Below, in pieces: positions 45,720-57,230 of a DNA stretch of 64,000 nucleotides. Both the position numbers and the translations under genes were made by a program. Origin of the DNA: Viscum album (lineage: Eukaryota; Streptophyta; Magnoliopsida; Santalales; Viscaceae); assembly GCA_963277665.1 (NCBI GenBank), contig OY728142.1, positions 10,864,001 to 10,928,000 of the forward strand. Direction: 5' to 3'. Within the stretch, counting starts at the first letter, position 1, and each line of letters starts with the position of its first letter. The notes under the pieces were generated by a model. The model was not told the DNA's origin. It did not search any database and saw only the letters and a list, made by a program, of their open reading frames with translations.

Positions 45720-48130
45720 CTATCGGCTAGCCTTCAGGCATTGGGAAATATCGGAACTCCCCAATAGACGTCCATAGTGAAGAATAATAGTTAACAATGG
45801 TGTCTAGATAGTACAATAGATCAACATATAATTCATATTATATGTTCACAGAGGCACATGCCACGATGGTGTGTGCGCATGGAAATCGTAAGGCCTGGAA
45901 GTTTCTATATTGACATTGTCTCGCTTCTAGTAATACCACTATTTTTTCACTGATGCTATTTGTGATGGGGTTCGAATGATCTTGAACTTCAAATCAAGAG
46001 TCTTCTCAGCGGAAAAAATAGACATGATAACCAAAATCTTTTTTAATTTTCTTTTCAATCTCTCGTTGAAAGTGTCTTTCGTGCCTTATCCCCTATCGAA
46101 CCCGAGGTTAGTTTTTTTCTATCAACGAAGTACTTCACGCACTGATAAAATGTCTCATGAACTAGGGTAGTTATAGGTAACTTGAGAATCCCCTTAAAGA
46201 CACTATTGATGCACTCCACAATGTTTATGGTCATGTTTCCATACCACTTCCCTCCGTCATATGTCAATGTCCATTTTTCTTTTGGAATCTACATCATATA
46301 ATCATATACTTCTTGATTAGCCTTGAAGATTTGTTTGAAATGTTCTTCAAACCTCTATTGATCTGACTCATATGCTACATAGAAGTGATCATATTTCACA
46401 TAAATTGATTTTATCTTTACGTTAAAATAGTAAAAAATAACAAAGACATTGCATATCAACCTCGTGATTGCCTTCTTCATAGGTTTGTTATGGAGTGTTT
46501 TTCACATGTTTCTATCAATGTGTATGATTCAGTGTTGATGATGTGCATTTGGGGGTCTCCATGTATCAAGGTCCTCATTAATTGCCCTATACCAATCAGA
46601 TATCAAACAAACACCCGAATGCGGGTGAAATGGTTGCTGATACATGAAAAAAACCAACTCCATGATTCATAGTTTTCCTTCTCCACAATGTAAAAGGCAA
46701 GCGGAAGAGGTGAACTCTTTCCATATTGGGTTTCCGAAATCAACAATACGTCCTTATATTTTCCATATAGAAACTTTCCATCAATGTGTATAAACTATTT
46801 TCTAAAACGTAATGTAGAGATGCAGGTGAGGAATTCCCAGAACAACCAATGAAATTGAACATAAGATGGATGAAGTCAGTTTTCTTGAGACACATGTTTG
46901 TTTGTATGAAGATGGAAGACAACTTGGTTGTTGTGTCTCAGTATGGATAGAAATTATGGAAACACTCGATACGAGTCATCCCAATCATCATAGACTTTCA
47001 CAATTGCCTTCTATTTCTCCATCCATGTCTTCTTATAGGAAATATTATAACCAAAATTTTTTTGTATCATTTCTTGCACAAGTTATATAGGAACATCTTG
47101 GCATATCCTAATCATCTATATGATAATGGATGACACAAATGCAACATCCAATGAGGTTTGATCTTGTGTCAGGTTTGGCTGAACGCAAGTATGAGATGCC
47201 TCAATCTTCAAGATTCTCCAACTTCCAAATGCAATGTCCAGAATCTCCCTCAAGAGAAATCTATAATCATCCTCATACTTGTCACACTGTATGAGGTATT
47301 TTTTTGTGGCTTGATTCCTAAACTATATATCTGTAGTGCCTCTCAATGTGAAATCTCTTTAGAGTGTTTTTTAATGCATATTTACTTAGAAAATTCCTTC
47401 CAACATATAAGGTTTTGTCCAGCTCAGTAAACCTATCTGATATAACTCTGGGAAACTCAGTTGTGGGTGTGAGAATATAGCAATTGAATTCAGGAACATG
47501 TTTCATTACTTCCAATAAAGATTCAAAAAGTGATGGATGATTTATTGTGGGTTGAGGTTGCTGTACAAATAATGGATTTCTAGAAATTTCCTCCCCAACT
47601 TTCGCTGCTCCCTCCTCATCAGCACTATTGTCACCATTTGTTCCATCATTACAAAAATACTCATCGGAAGTCGGATTTACATTTATATCTGGGAGATCAT
47701 CTAGGTTGTCATCTTCTGCATCATATGGAATAGCCTCAATTTCTTGGGGCAGACCTTCTTCAACCACTCTTACAAGTCTACATTTTCGTACAATTGGATG
47801 TTGTCATTGTATAGTAGAAGCATCAACATATAACTCCATTATGGTATCATCTGACCATTGGAAAAATAAATTTATTGCTTAGACCCATTGCGCATCAACA
47901 ACCAATAGAAAAGCTAGATGCCACAATGTAGCTGGGAATTGTAAATGACTATAGCTCATAGACTTGATCTCTTGATCGGGTCCCGGATTTAAGGAACCAT
48001 GAATTCTGTTTTGAAGTTCACTTATGGTTACATAGTCAGTTGTACTAACTACTGTTGTTGGTTTTGTATTATAAAAAGCTTCTTTCTCAGTTTGAATAAC
48101 GTCCTCGTAGCAGTACACATAGGCAAACAT
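45720..48130 (-). pseudogene. MuDR/MULE transposase
   Basis: Minus strand, in order. The N-terminal region is at 47,879-48,130 (FAYVYCYEDVIQTEKEAFYN, TISELQNRIHGSL). An acidic region and MuDR-type DNA-binding domain are at 47,318-47,767 (DDNLDDLPDINVN, LYVGRNFLSKYALKNTLKRF). The catalytic region is at about 46,680-46,810 (HIDGKFLYGKYKDVLLISET and LPLAFYIVEKENYESWSWFF). YDGGKWYGNMTINIVECINS (about 46,200-46,260) follows. A SWIM-type zinc finger remnant lies at about 45,840-45,905 (NFQALRFPCAHTIVACASVN), with one expected Cys read as Tyr. This is the enzyme that moves Mutator-like elements. Stops and frame breaks between pieces make it a pseudogene. Confidence 0.9.
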
Positions 48131-48180
48131 GACTCTCTATGTCAAAAATGTTTTTTGATCAAGATTCTGATAGTGTAACT

Positions 48181-49055
48181 AATATTGACAATCATAGTTG
48201 GCTATATAATATTTATTATACTGAAATTTTAGAATGCCTTTTTATACCCTAAAATATGATATTAATGTTTCGTTATATAAAATTTTATTAGAATATAATT
48301 CACAGAATGTTTTGGAAATCGAGGTAAAAAGAAGAGAAAACACCAAATCAGTTTATTTATCATTGATAAAATGACAATTATGATCATATAAAGTGAAATG
48401 AAGAAGAACAAACATGTTAAATAACATTTGAATGTTTTATAACATACAATACATACCTTGACATTTGTCAATAAAACATGGGTTGGATGAGATGAATCTG
48501 ACTTTAGAAGTGAGGTAAAATCTAGCTTATTTTCAATTGATATCTTAATAACACCTTCCAAAAGTATGTACTTAACTTATGAATTTTCAAAAGCTTTTAT
48601 CCTTCTAATAACATATCTTAGATGTTATCTTAGATTTCATTAGAATATTGAAAACTTTTAAAAATTCATAAGTTAAGTGCATACCTTTAGAAGATGTTAT
48701 TAAGCTACCAATTAAAAAAAGATAGATTTTTCCTCACTTCCGAAGTCAGGCTCATCTCATTCAAACCATGTTCTATTGAAAAATATCAAGGCATTTCTTG
48801 TATGTTATAAATCATTCATGTGTTATTTAATGTGTTTCTTCTTCTTCATTTCACTTTATATGATCATAATTGTCATTTTATCAATGATAAATAAACTGAT
48901 TTGGTGTTTTCTCTTCTTTTTACCTCAGTTTCCAAAACATTCTATGGATATTATTGACAATGAGGGTTGACCATATACTCTTTTTGATATTAAAATTTTA
49001 GAACATCTTCTTATATTCTAAACTATGATACTAATGTTTCTTAGTACAGTTTTTA
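48181..49055. repeat. Inverted repeat bracketed by ~105-bp direct repeats
   Basis: Arms at about 48,291-48,595 and 48,650-48,951 are reverse complements with a loop of about 55 bp. The ~100-codon minus-strand and 65-codon plus-strand frames in them are mirror copies of one sequence. Flanking segments 48,181-48,285 and 48,949-49,055 are direct repeats of each other (shared ATTGACAAT, AAATTTTAGAA, CTAATGTTTC). A third partial copy of the direct repeat is at 49,295-49,345. The layout suggests a fold-back element inserted next to, or flanked by, a duplicated sequence upstream of the MULE transposase. Confidence 0.8.
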
Positions 49056-49343
49056 ATCATCCTAAAAGTATTTTAGTAGTTTATAAAGAAAATATGCATC
49101 ATTTAAAGCATATCCCCAGGAGTGTCAAATTAGGTGTGTAGCTAGACTCGTTTTCGTGTACCAGGTTACCTAGAGTCCGGCCTGAAACACCTTGTCGGAG
49201 TTATTACTCCTAGGTATGTTTGTACCAGAGCCTCGTCCACTTGTTTGTATCCAAACATAGATTTGATTGCTTAGATAACCACACAATCTTTATGCTACCA
49301 AAATTTTATAACGTTTTCTTATATCCTAAAAGATGCTACTAAT

Positions 49344-49780
49344 CATTAGTTAACCATTAGTTAATTATTTCTTAACTGTTAGTTAAACATTGGTTAATCA
49401 TTCTTTAATCACCCCTTAACCATTCTTTAATCATCCCTTAATCATTTTTTAATCACCCCTTAATCAGTAGTTAATCATTACTTGATCAATAGTTAATCAT
49501 TACTTCTTTATTTATTCCTTAATCAATCTTTAATCATTACATTATCATAATTTAATCATAATTTAATCAATAATTAATCGTTAGCTAATCATTACTAAAT
49601 TATTATTTAAACATTCAATAATCATTAGTTAACCATTACTTAATCTTTAATTAATTATGCCTTAATAAAAAGTTAATTGTATGATATTCATTAGTTGATT
49701 ATAATTAGCTAATCATTATATATAATCATTTTTTAATTCTAAGTTATTCATTAGTTAATCTATACTTAATCATTACTAAT
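49344..49780. repeat. Degenerate 11-bp-period minisatellite
   Basis: CATTAGTTAAC, CATTAGTTAAT, TATTTCTTAAC, TGTTAGTTAAA, CATTGGTTAAT, CATTCTTTAAT, CACCCCTTAAC and so on: roughly 35-40 consecutive 11-mers of consensus CATTANTTAAT. There is one phase break near 49,500 and increasing decay after 49,690. The TTAAT half is the best conserved. It starts directly after the third copy of the direct repeat that flanks the inverted repeat. No coding role. Confidence 0.9.
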
Positions 49781-50388
49781 AATAACTATTATTTCTAAAC
49801 TATATATAACTAACTAAACTGCTTAATAAATAACATATTCAAACTAATTAAAAGGAAATCAATTAAATAAATAAATAACTTTAAATTAAATAATAAAAAA
49901 ATACCTCTAAATGATGGTTCACAAAAAACTGGGACTTCTTTTAGCCCAGAACCACCGCGCATGAAAGGCACCCCATGTCGTCTTTCGCCTTCACTTTAGA
50001 CAAGATAACCATCCCCAACTGTCATGGCAAAGACGGCGAGGGGTTTGAAAGGGGTCTGTCGTCTTTCATACATCATATTTAAAAAAAAATATATCTAAAA
50101 ACACATTTAACAAAAAAAAAAAAAAAAAACTCGCATCAGATATACGGTTCCGTGACCACTACCGCACCGGGATCCCTCCTCCATCTCGACAATCGTCCTC
50201 GACAACCGGCGCTCCGTTTTGCGGTGCCCCACCATCGCCCCCTCTTCTGAATCTGCTCCCGACGTGTTGCGACTCGTCCTCCTCGAGCCCCCCTTCGCCT
50301 GGATCTACGCCTTCCGGTCCCTCCAGGATCTGCAACACGGCAACAAATTGAATCTTTGAATTCCCTACATTAAGTTGAGCTGAAGGAG
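49781..50388 (+). promoter_or_regulatory. Presumed promoter and 5' leader of the NOPCHAP1-like gene
   Basis: The sequence changes from AT-rich to GC-balanced at about 49,930, contains an A-run (about 50,110-50,128), then a C/T-rich stretch (50,160-50,330) of the kind found in plant 5' leaders. No TATA box could be fixed. The start codon context is AAGGAGATGG. Nothing here resembles a transposon. The assignment rests on position. Confidence 0.4.
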
Positions 50389-50952
50389 ATGGGTAATACG
50401 AGTAAAGATCTGCTTCGCATAGAGCTCAATAAGCATTCTTCCTCTCCTTTGGAACCCACACTTCTTGTTTGTAAAAAGTCTGCAGCGGCTCGAAATAAGG
50501 AGAACCGTCACCCAGAAGAGAAGCCTAACACCGCTTCAGTTCATGCTAGCCAAGTTCTAGGTAAGGTGAAGGATTTCTTGGGGGTCATATCAGAAGCCAA
50601 TTTGAAACTCCAGGAAAATTCCGACGAGGTCCGTGACATCGAAGCACTGACAGGAAACGAGTCTGAATTGATTGAAATGGATTTGATGCTCGGGGTGGCT
50701 GATTTGCACACCCCCGAGGCTGTGGCTGCTGCTGAATCTGCAATTGTGGGTGCTCCACCAATCATGGCACTAGCAGCCAGTGGAAGCGAATCAGAAGATA
50801 GCAGCGATAACGATAGTGACAGTGATGAAGATGATAGCGATGGGAAATTAGATCAGAACAAAGCAAAATCCAATTGCAAATTTCATACAAGAAAACTGAA
50901 AGGGGAAAACCCAAAGGCGGGAAAGAGGTCAAAGATTGTCGAGCTCTCGTGA
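50389..50952 (+). CDS. NOPCHAP1-like protein (DUF4598 family)
   Basis: Intact single frame of 187 codons, the only uninterrupted host-type gene in the window. Residues 55-105 form the conserved core (VLGKVKDFLGVISEANLKLQ, then ESELIEMDLMLGVADLHTPE). The hydrophobic and 'IEMDLxLGV' pattern is that of NOP-chaperone-1-like proteins, which in animals and yeast help assemble box C/D snoRNPs with NOP58. Residues 131-152 are an acidic Ser/Asp/Glu stretch. Residues 157-182 are basic and could act as a nuclear or nucleolar signal. ATG context AAGGAGATGG is good. A single exon could mean a retrocopy or a naturally intronless gene. Family recognition is from memory of the motif, and function is inferred. 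Confidence 0.75.
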   Translation: MGNTSKDLLRIELNKHSSSPLEPTLLVCKKSAAARNKENRHPEEKPNTASVHASQVLGKVKDFLGVISEANLKLQENSDEVRDIEALTGNESELIEMDLMLGVADLHTPEAVAAAESAIVGAPPIMALAASGSESEDSSDNDSDSDEDDSDGKLDQNKAKSNCKFHTRKLKGENPKAGKRSKIVELS

Positions 50953-52472
50953 TTGTTCTTAAAAATGTCGAGACTTGCTGCTGGCTTTGTGAAATGATTA
51001 TCAGTGTGGTCTATGTTATGGTTCCATGCATATGATATGTTATTGTATGTAGGATTCTGGACTGGGTTGATAATTTCATGATTTATTTATGACCGTGGTT
51101 TGGCATTGACCATGTTTTGGTGGGGTCATGGGAATTACGCCATGGATTTTCAAGCCTTGCTGGTGTTAGGGAAGCTGAAGTATTCAAGAGTAAAACCATG
51201 ATAATTGAATGTGGTTTATCTTGTGATTATCAAATCATTGGAGGATTACTAGATGAATAATGGATCCATTCCATGAAGATAAACATGTCATGGTTTTGTT
51301 GGTATATATGTTTCGCAAGTACAGGCCACACTCAAGTGTTCGTGATTCTTATGTCGTTTACCTAGGATAGAAGTAGAGACTACTAGAAGATATAATTAAA
51401 GCAGCAGTTTTGATTACACATTGTGGATATGTGATCGTTTCAATGGTAACATTTTAGTTTACAATTTGTGGTCCTGGAAGGATTCCCAAACCTTCTGTTT
51501 TCGAAGACAAAGAATCACATCATGGTAAGTGTTTTCACATAATATTTGTTTTCTCCTCCTCCCCCCTCTTTTTTGAAATATCAATACGGAAAATGGCTAT
51601 GATTTTCAAGATAGCTGTGCATTCGATCCATGATTTCAGGGATGTTGTTTGGTCATAGGAAACCAAACCAATGGTGAATGATCGTCCCATGGTTGTGGGT
51701 TTTACTGATCAAAATTTATTTTTTATTTCCTTAAAGATGTGGAAAGATTTTTGGGATTTAATTGGATTATTAAATTTAACTTAAATGGATGTTTTTTTAT
51801 GAGTGATTATCCAAATTTTTTGAGAAGATACATGAAATCATTGAAAAGTGGGGTGCAATGAAGATATGGAGATATTTATTTATATTCTCTCTCTCTCTAT
51901 ATAAATATGATTTAGATGATAAGAAGAATATTGTAGAACTCTATTGAATATCTTATGACCAGTAAGGAACATGGAGGAGAGGTGGATGCTTTGGTATTTC
52001 ATTCGATATTTTTTTATTGAGAATCCATTGTGAGTGGTTAATGGATGAACATTGGATCAACGACCTTTTAAGGTTGTATTTCTTCATTATCTATATTCTG
52101 TTTTGATGAACTATTGCAATGGTAGTGGTTCCTCATTGTGTTGGGCAGTGAGCCTCCAGGGAGAGTGTTTTCTTTTAAGAAATGTAATCTGTTCAATTCT
52201 AGTAATTCATGTGTGATGGTAGTGAGCCATTCATACATCTTGGATTAGACTTCACATTTGAGGTGAACCAATTAAATTGATGTATACTTTCTATGCTTGG
52301 CCTTTTTGTTGGTGATATTAATTATTGGTCTGAGAGAGGAAGTTCTACTAATCATGGAATAACATCCATTGAAAGAGAAAATATGGATATTTACTTAAAT
52401 TCATAACACCCTAATTGCCCCTATAAGGGTATCTCTCTTCTCTTCTAGGCCTAACACAATACCACGAATCAT
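50953..52472. other. 3' flank of the NOPCHAP1-like gene and intergenic sequence
   Basis: No second gene recognised. No canonical AATAAA lies within the first 100 bp after the stop. A CT microsatellite (CTCTCTCTCTCTAT) is at about 51,888. The rest is AT-rich, with no long open frame and no repeats apparent by eye. Confidence 0.5.
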
Positions 52473-54260
52473 CATTTTCTCAGTCATCACTCAACAATTT
52501 GTACTTCTGTCTATGTAGTGAAACATTTTTGGTCCCTCTATAGGCTACTCCTGCTGCCAATGACGCCCCTCTTCCCCTGTGATCAAAGAGTAATTTTTTT
52601 TTTTTGATCGTATTATGTAAAAAACTATGGGCTTTGATTTGACATCCATTGTACAAAATCTTCAGAGGTTGTAGTTTTAATTGACGCGCAGGATTGGAAA
52701 GAGGATCAGTCCCATTGGAAAAATCGTCTCATTGAAAATGTTTTTGGTTTCGAGCTCGCACTTTTGATCTTACAATGAATCCTCAAATCTAGGAGGGTGA
52801 TGAATATTTTGTGTTTTTTATTGTTGGTTCAGTGTATTTTATTATTTAAGTTTTTGGAATGACATCAACTCTTGCAAATTATTGAAGTTGTCATGATGTT
52901 TTCCAATGATTGGCCACTGGTTTCAAGTTTTTGGTTGCTTGGACCGGGTTTTTCCCCAGATTGGATCTGTAAAACCCCAATCTGGGTGAAATTTACATCT
53001 TTTAACCTGTATCTATAGACCAGGGTGTTCAGAAGAATGGATAGTGTTCTTCGGTGGCCTCTTGATATGAAAAGTTAACTACCTCGAGATCTTCACTGAA
53101 CTTTGTTCAAGTGTGTTTCGAGATCTCTCCTAAAGTTTTCTCCCAGATGCTCTCACATTGAAGCCCCCCAATGGTTTTCAACCTATTGTATATGAGTGGG
53201 AGCTTTTTATGTGATCCATCTTCAAATTCATTGTTCCCGATGCAGATAAATACATGCACTGGACTGTGATTCATTCATAGTGCTAGGTTTGAAAAGCTTC
53301 AAATTAGCAATCGGGATCTTCCTCTTCGGCCCAACCCCAGCACCGTCCCTGTCTCTTATATGCCTTTTTCTATGACCCCTGATCAAGAACCAACTGTAAT
53401 AAATGTTCAGACCCTTGATCCTCCAGAGACTATACCCCTGGTCCCTCCAGCGAAAGTTACATCCCTAGACAGGTAGCTCAGTATTCATCCATCTTTGCTC
53501 AAGTTATGGAGGCAGAAGCTCGACCTATCTCCCTGGTGAGTTCTTATGCTGCTCCTCATATGTTTAACTTTTTAGTTTTTTGCATCATCCATGAAAATAA
53601 CATGTTATTATTGTATTCATATTTTCTAGAGCTGGCCTGCTTAAAACTGAAACCAAATCCATTATTCAAGCTTCAGTATCTTCTATTGGGGTTGTGCATT
53701 AGGTTGGGAAATAATCCTCTGACCCCCATGATATTAACCTTGTGTTGTTTAAGGGTCAGAATAAAAATATCAATACAAGCTCTTGTAATTTTTCTGGCCC
53801 CGAATCTTCCTCCCTGTTTGAGGTAGTCTTTATTAGACCTTTTCATACTTGGTTATTCTTATCCTCAAAGCCAGAGTCCAAATCTGGAACCTCCATACAA
53901 TTAATCTTCAGGTTTTTGTTTCGTCTGGACAATTTATACACTCTCATATTGAAACCCATCTCTACTATTATTAATCTCATTTTTATGGATTTAATGATCA
54001 TTACACAAGAGTGCCTCTTTGTAAGGATAAATTTTCTCTTTGTACTCTTATCACAACCACTTAGGTTATGTTTGGTGACTATGAAAGTGACCCTTAGGGA
54101 GGTGTAGGAAATGCAGCTCTGTAGACTCTTTAATTTCTTTTTTGGGTCTCTTCCCCACTTGCTCCAACATGTTAGTGGCAAGATGGTTTATCCTAAGCTG
54201 GATCATGTATTGGTTAAACCTTGCCAAATCTTATCCTTTTTCCTGACTATTTGTCGCGTT
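52473..54260 (+). pseudogene. DUF4283-type ORF1 remnant, copy A
   Basis: Plus-strand pieces: GFFPDWICKTPIWVKFTSFN (about 52,945-53,005), VFRRMDSVLRWPLDMK (about 53,028-53,075), LTLKPPNGFQPIVYEWELFM (about 53,155-53,215) and RDLPLRPNPSTVPVSYMPFS (about 53,312-53,370). The first three follow the order of the DUF4283 region of plant LINE-type ORF1 proteins ('PVWVRF..LPLEYW... I.S.LGKPL' then 'V.YEWEP'). The segment CTGGTGAGTTC (about 53,533) to TTTTCTAG (about 53,630) looks like an intron of about 100 bp. Stops are frequent. Copy B lies at 58,636-60,264. No endonuclease or reverse transcriptase is attached. Confidence 0.6.
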
Positions 54261-55026
54261 CCTCTCCCCTGACAATCTGCGAGCAAGCAGCGATCTGGGT
54301 GGTTTTTTTTCCCGTTGCAGCCATTTTTTTTAATTATCATTGTCAACATTTTTATTTTTATTAATATTTTGGTTTAATTTCTAGAAATTATTAGAATTAC
54401 AAATTCATCGGTGGTGCCCCGTCTGTCTGATTTGTGATTTGTTTATAGGTAATTAATTTCACATTGCAAAATCTATTAGATAATATAATTCTAAAATTAT
54501 TTTTCATGAAATGAAAATGCAAATGTTATACTTTTGAAATAAAAGAAAATTAGAATGCATTTGGTTTTTAGAAGATATTTTTTTCTTTCATTTTTTGTAA
54601 AACAAGTTAGAAAATATGTTTGTTTACCTATTGCATTTCATATTCATAACTAAAAAAATGAAAACAGCGAGTCATTCTTTAAAATTAAGTTCAACTTTAC
54701 AATTTAGTGTTTTAATGTCAAATTTTTTACTTTTAAATTATTGCATTTAAATGTTTTGATATAGTTGATAACAATTTGAGTTTTTATATATATATATATA
54801 TATTTTAATTTTAGGTATTAAATGCATTTGTTGATTTATATTTGTTTTATTTTGTTAGAGAAATATTCACTACAATAGTTGAATATTAAATAAAAAATCA
54901 ATTGCGTGTAATATATGTTTTTTATTTTTGAAAGGCGACTACCTGTTTTAACTATTTTAAATAATTATTCCATCATTATTTGGGTTTCTAACACAACGCA
55001 ACCACATCTTAATCAGCTCATCCTCC
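54261..55026. other. AT-rich spacer with TA microsatellite
   Basis: No gene seen. It includes a (TA)n run at about 54,787-54,803 and long T- and A-rich tracts. Confidence 0.5.
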
Positions 55027-55245
55027 CCATCAATACCATCGCATTGCTGCCCCAAAAGCACGACCAAACTAATAATCACCTCGCCGTCTTAAAAGTATGG
55101 CCAAACGAACCATCATCTCGCCGCCCCAAAAGCATGATCAAACGAACCATCACCTCGCCCCAAAAGCACGACCAAACTAACCATACATAACCTAACATCA
55201 CATCGCAACTGCACATCGCCGCCCCACAAGCATGACCACACATTA
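55027..55245. repeat. Tandem array of a ~37-bp unit
   Basis: Units of the form CCAAACGAACCATCACCTCG followed by CCGCCCCAAAAGCAYGA. Three consecutive units start at about 55,063, 55,100 and 55,137, with partial units before (55,047) and after (55,171-55,240). The array lacks stops on both strands, which accounts for the 91-codon open frame across it. Confidence 0.85.
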
Positions 55246-55439
55246 CAACACATCAAAGAGCATTTTACAAATTTAACAAAGGGGTTTATATCACATTCCA
55301 CTTTATTTTAGGGGTGTTATTACACAAGCCATAAATTCAGGGGGCAACCATTTCATTAGCCAAATTTAAGTGGTTAGTCAATTTTCATTTTGGGGTGACA
55401 TCCCAACAATATGCAGCAAGGTTTCCATATCACAACAAC

Positions 55440-56411
55440 TAGGTGCGACTAAAGGCTCCCAACTGTCATGATTTTCAGTGGTGCATTCAACCCGTATAAA
55501 CACAACATAACAAAAACATCAAAGTTGTAAAATCATGCGAATCATTTCCATTTCCCCCTTCAATTTCAATTAGTCATTTCTTTATCTTTAATTAAGTCAC
55601 CACAATCATCACCCATAGATTAACAAGAGCAAACTCCACTTGCATGATACACAAAAGCGAGAAATGAGAGATTTCCTACCTTAAAGAAGCTTTCCGATCT
55701 CGCTGCACACCGTAGGGTGAAGAAGTGCTCAGAAATCACAATCACACCCTGAGATCACAGATCAACCTACACTGCATCAAATGGTTGTCAAAAAAATGCA
55801 GCCCAACTCACAACCCAAACCAAAACCGCACCACCGCATCAGATCTCCGAGAGAAGAACAAGAGAAAACCATGGAAAAGCGAGGAGAACTCACCACAAAT
55901 TGCCATCGAGGATCCATCAGAACTAGTAGCATTGAAGCAGGAGGATAAGGGATGAAAGATTCCCCGAAGGCGCTTAGGGTTCCTCCCGAACGAGAGAGGG
56001 AGAGGTGCGACCTAATGAAAAGAATCAACCGAAAGGGTTATAAAATAACCTGGATCCCGCTGGTTTCACCTCGTGTATTCCATTCACGACGTGAAATCCA
56101 CGGGTTTCCTAAAAATTCCAACTTTCGCGGAAATTCATGTTGCCTCGACCTTTATTTAATTACACGTCGTGAATTACTTTCACGATGTGAATCCGTTTCA
56201 CAGGTTCCCCCTCATCCACATTCAAGCCGTGAAACTAGCCGACTACACAAGCCGTGAACCACCAATTCACGTCGTGTACCCCTTTCACGACGTGAATATC
56301 CTGCAACAGCTACCTCCAACCACCACCAAACCTCCTCAAGCCTCTTTTGAAACACCTTCAACACCAAAAACCGACAAAGTAATGAGTCGGGAAGGCATGA
56401 GACGTTACATC
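55440..56411 (-). repeat. 3' LTR of element 3 (end near 55,440 uncertain)
   Basis: Starts at 56,411 on the minus strand with TGTAACGTCTCATGCC. It contains a palindrome array: TTCACGACGTGAA at 56,083 and 56,284, and variants at 56,065, 56,161, 56,179, 56,221, 56,246 and 56,266. Three of the four pairs are 18 bp apart. The core CACG-N-CGTG is the same as in element 2, but the outer bases differ. The far end was set where palindromes and GC content fade. Confidence 0.55.
56065..56296. repeat. Palindrome array TTCACGACGTGAA in the element 3 LTR
   Basis: Eight copies in four pairs at 56,065/56,083, 56,161/56,179, 56,221/56,246 and 56,266/56,284. Three pairs have exactly 18-bp spacing and one has 25. 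Copies combine half-sites of TTCACG/TACACG with CGTGAA/CGTGTA. Confidence 0.85.
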
Positions 56412-56899
56412 TGATACCTCTCAAACGATTCCCGCCCTCAAGAATCCAAAACCAACCCCAGAAGGAAAGAGGTCCGAACAACCACCCTGCGAGATACCTT
56501 TCAAGGATATCGTCACTCCTCAACGCTACCACCAGCCAAACATGCCAACCAAAATACCCACAAAACACACTGTACAACCACAAACCACCTCCTTTCACAC
56601 AACCACACCGTCACACAACCATCTATACCTTCACGCAAGCCCAAACCAACAACCGCTACAACCAACAAATTGTACCACCTCGAACACATGAATCAAAGAA
56701 TTCCATCCTCCATATCAAGATACTATCCGCTCTGGAAGACACTGACTCGCCCGCACGAGTTTAATCGCATCGTAGTATAATGCGTCTCGATTAGGAATCA
56801 GCTCCTCCCTTTTTCATATGTCGGAACTTTATTACACATCATACATTAAGAAAACAACAAATCTCATAACACAACAAGATCCAAACATCACATCATAAG

Positions 56900-57230
56900 A
56901 AAAAGAGTAAGACAAAACTCAAAACAGTTCCGTTTACTGGGCACGCATCCGCGTCTCTCGCTTCCAAGTACTCATTCGGGCCACCATGCCTCCACAACAC
57001 GTGAACCGAGGGAATGATTCGTCCATGCAACACCCTCTCTTGACAATCCTGAATCTCCATTGGCCGCTCCACAAACGTTGCGTCGTCCTCGACATCCAAC
57101 TCTCCCTATTCAGTGACATGAGAGTCATCGTGAAGATACCGACGAAGTTGAGATATGTGGAAGACGTCGTGGATCCTTTCCAGCCGTGGTGGCAACACCA
57201 ACTGGTATGCCACCTCACCAACTTGCCCTA
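56900..57230 (-). pseudogene. Chromodomain of element 3
   Basis: The minus-strand frame at 56,893-57,099 reads DVEDDATFVERPMEIQDCQE, then RVLHGRIIPSVHVLWRHGGP and EYLEARDAD. This is the C-terminal chromodomain of Tekay-like elements. Just upstream in the other frames are pieces of the integrase C-terminus (57,100-57,230), shifted by at least one frameshift. Confidence 0.8.

Noticed and set aside
48262..48970. Two similar small membrane-like proteins on opposite strands
   Set aside because: They are the two arms of one inverted repeat read in mirrored frames. Hydrophobicity comes from AT-rich sequence.
55113..55301. Possible small genes at 54,915-55,301
   Set aside because: The open frames follow the 37-bp tandem array, which lacks stops on both strands.
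56212..56598. 128-codon minus-strand Trp-rich frame
   Set aside because: It spans the start of the element 3 LTR and its non-coding upstream stretch, and nothing resembling a protein family is seen.
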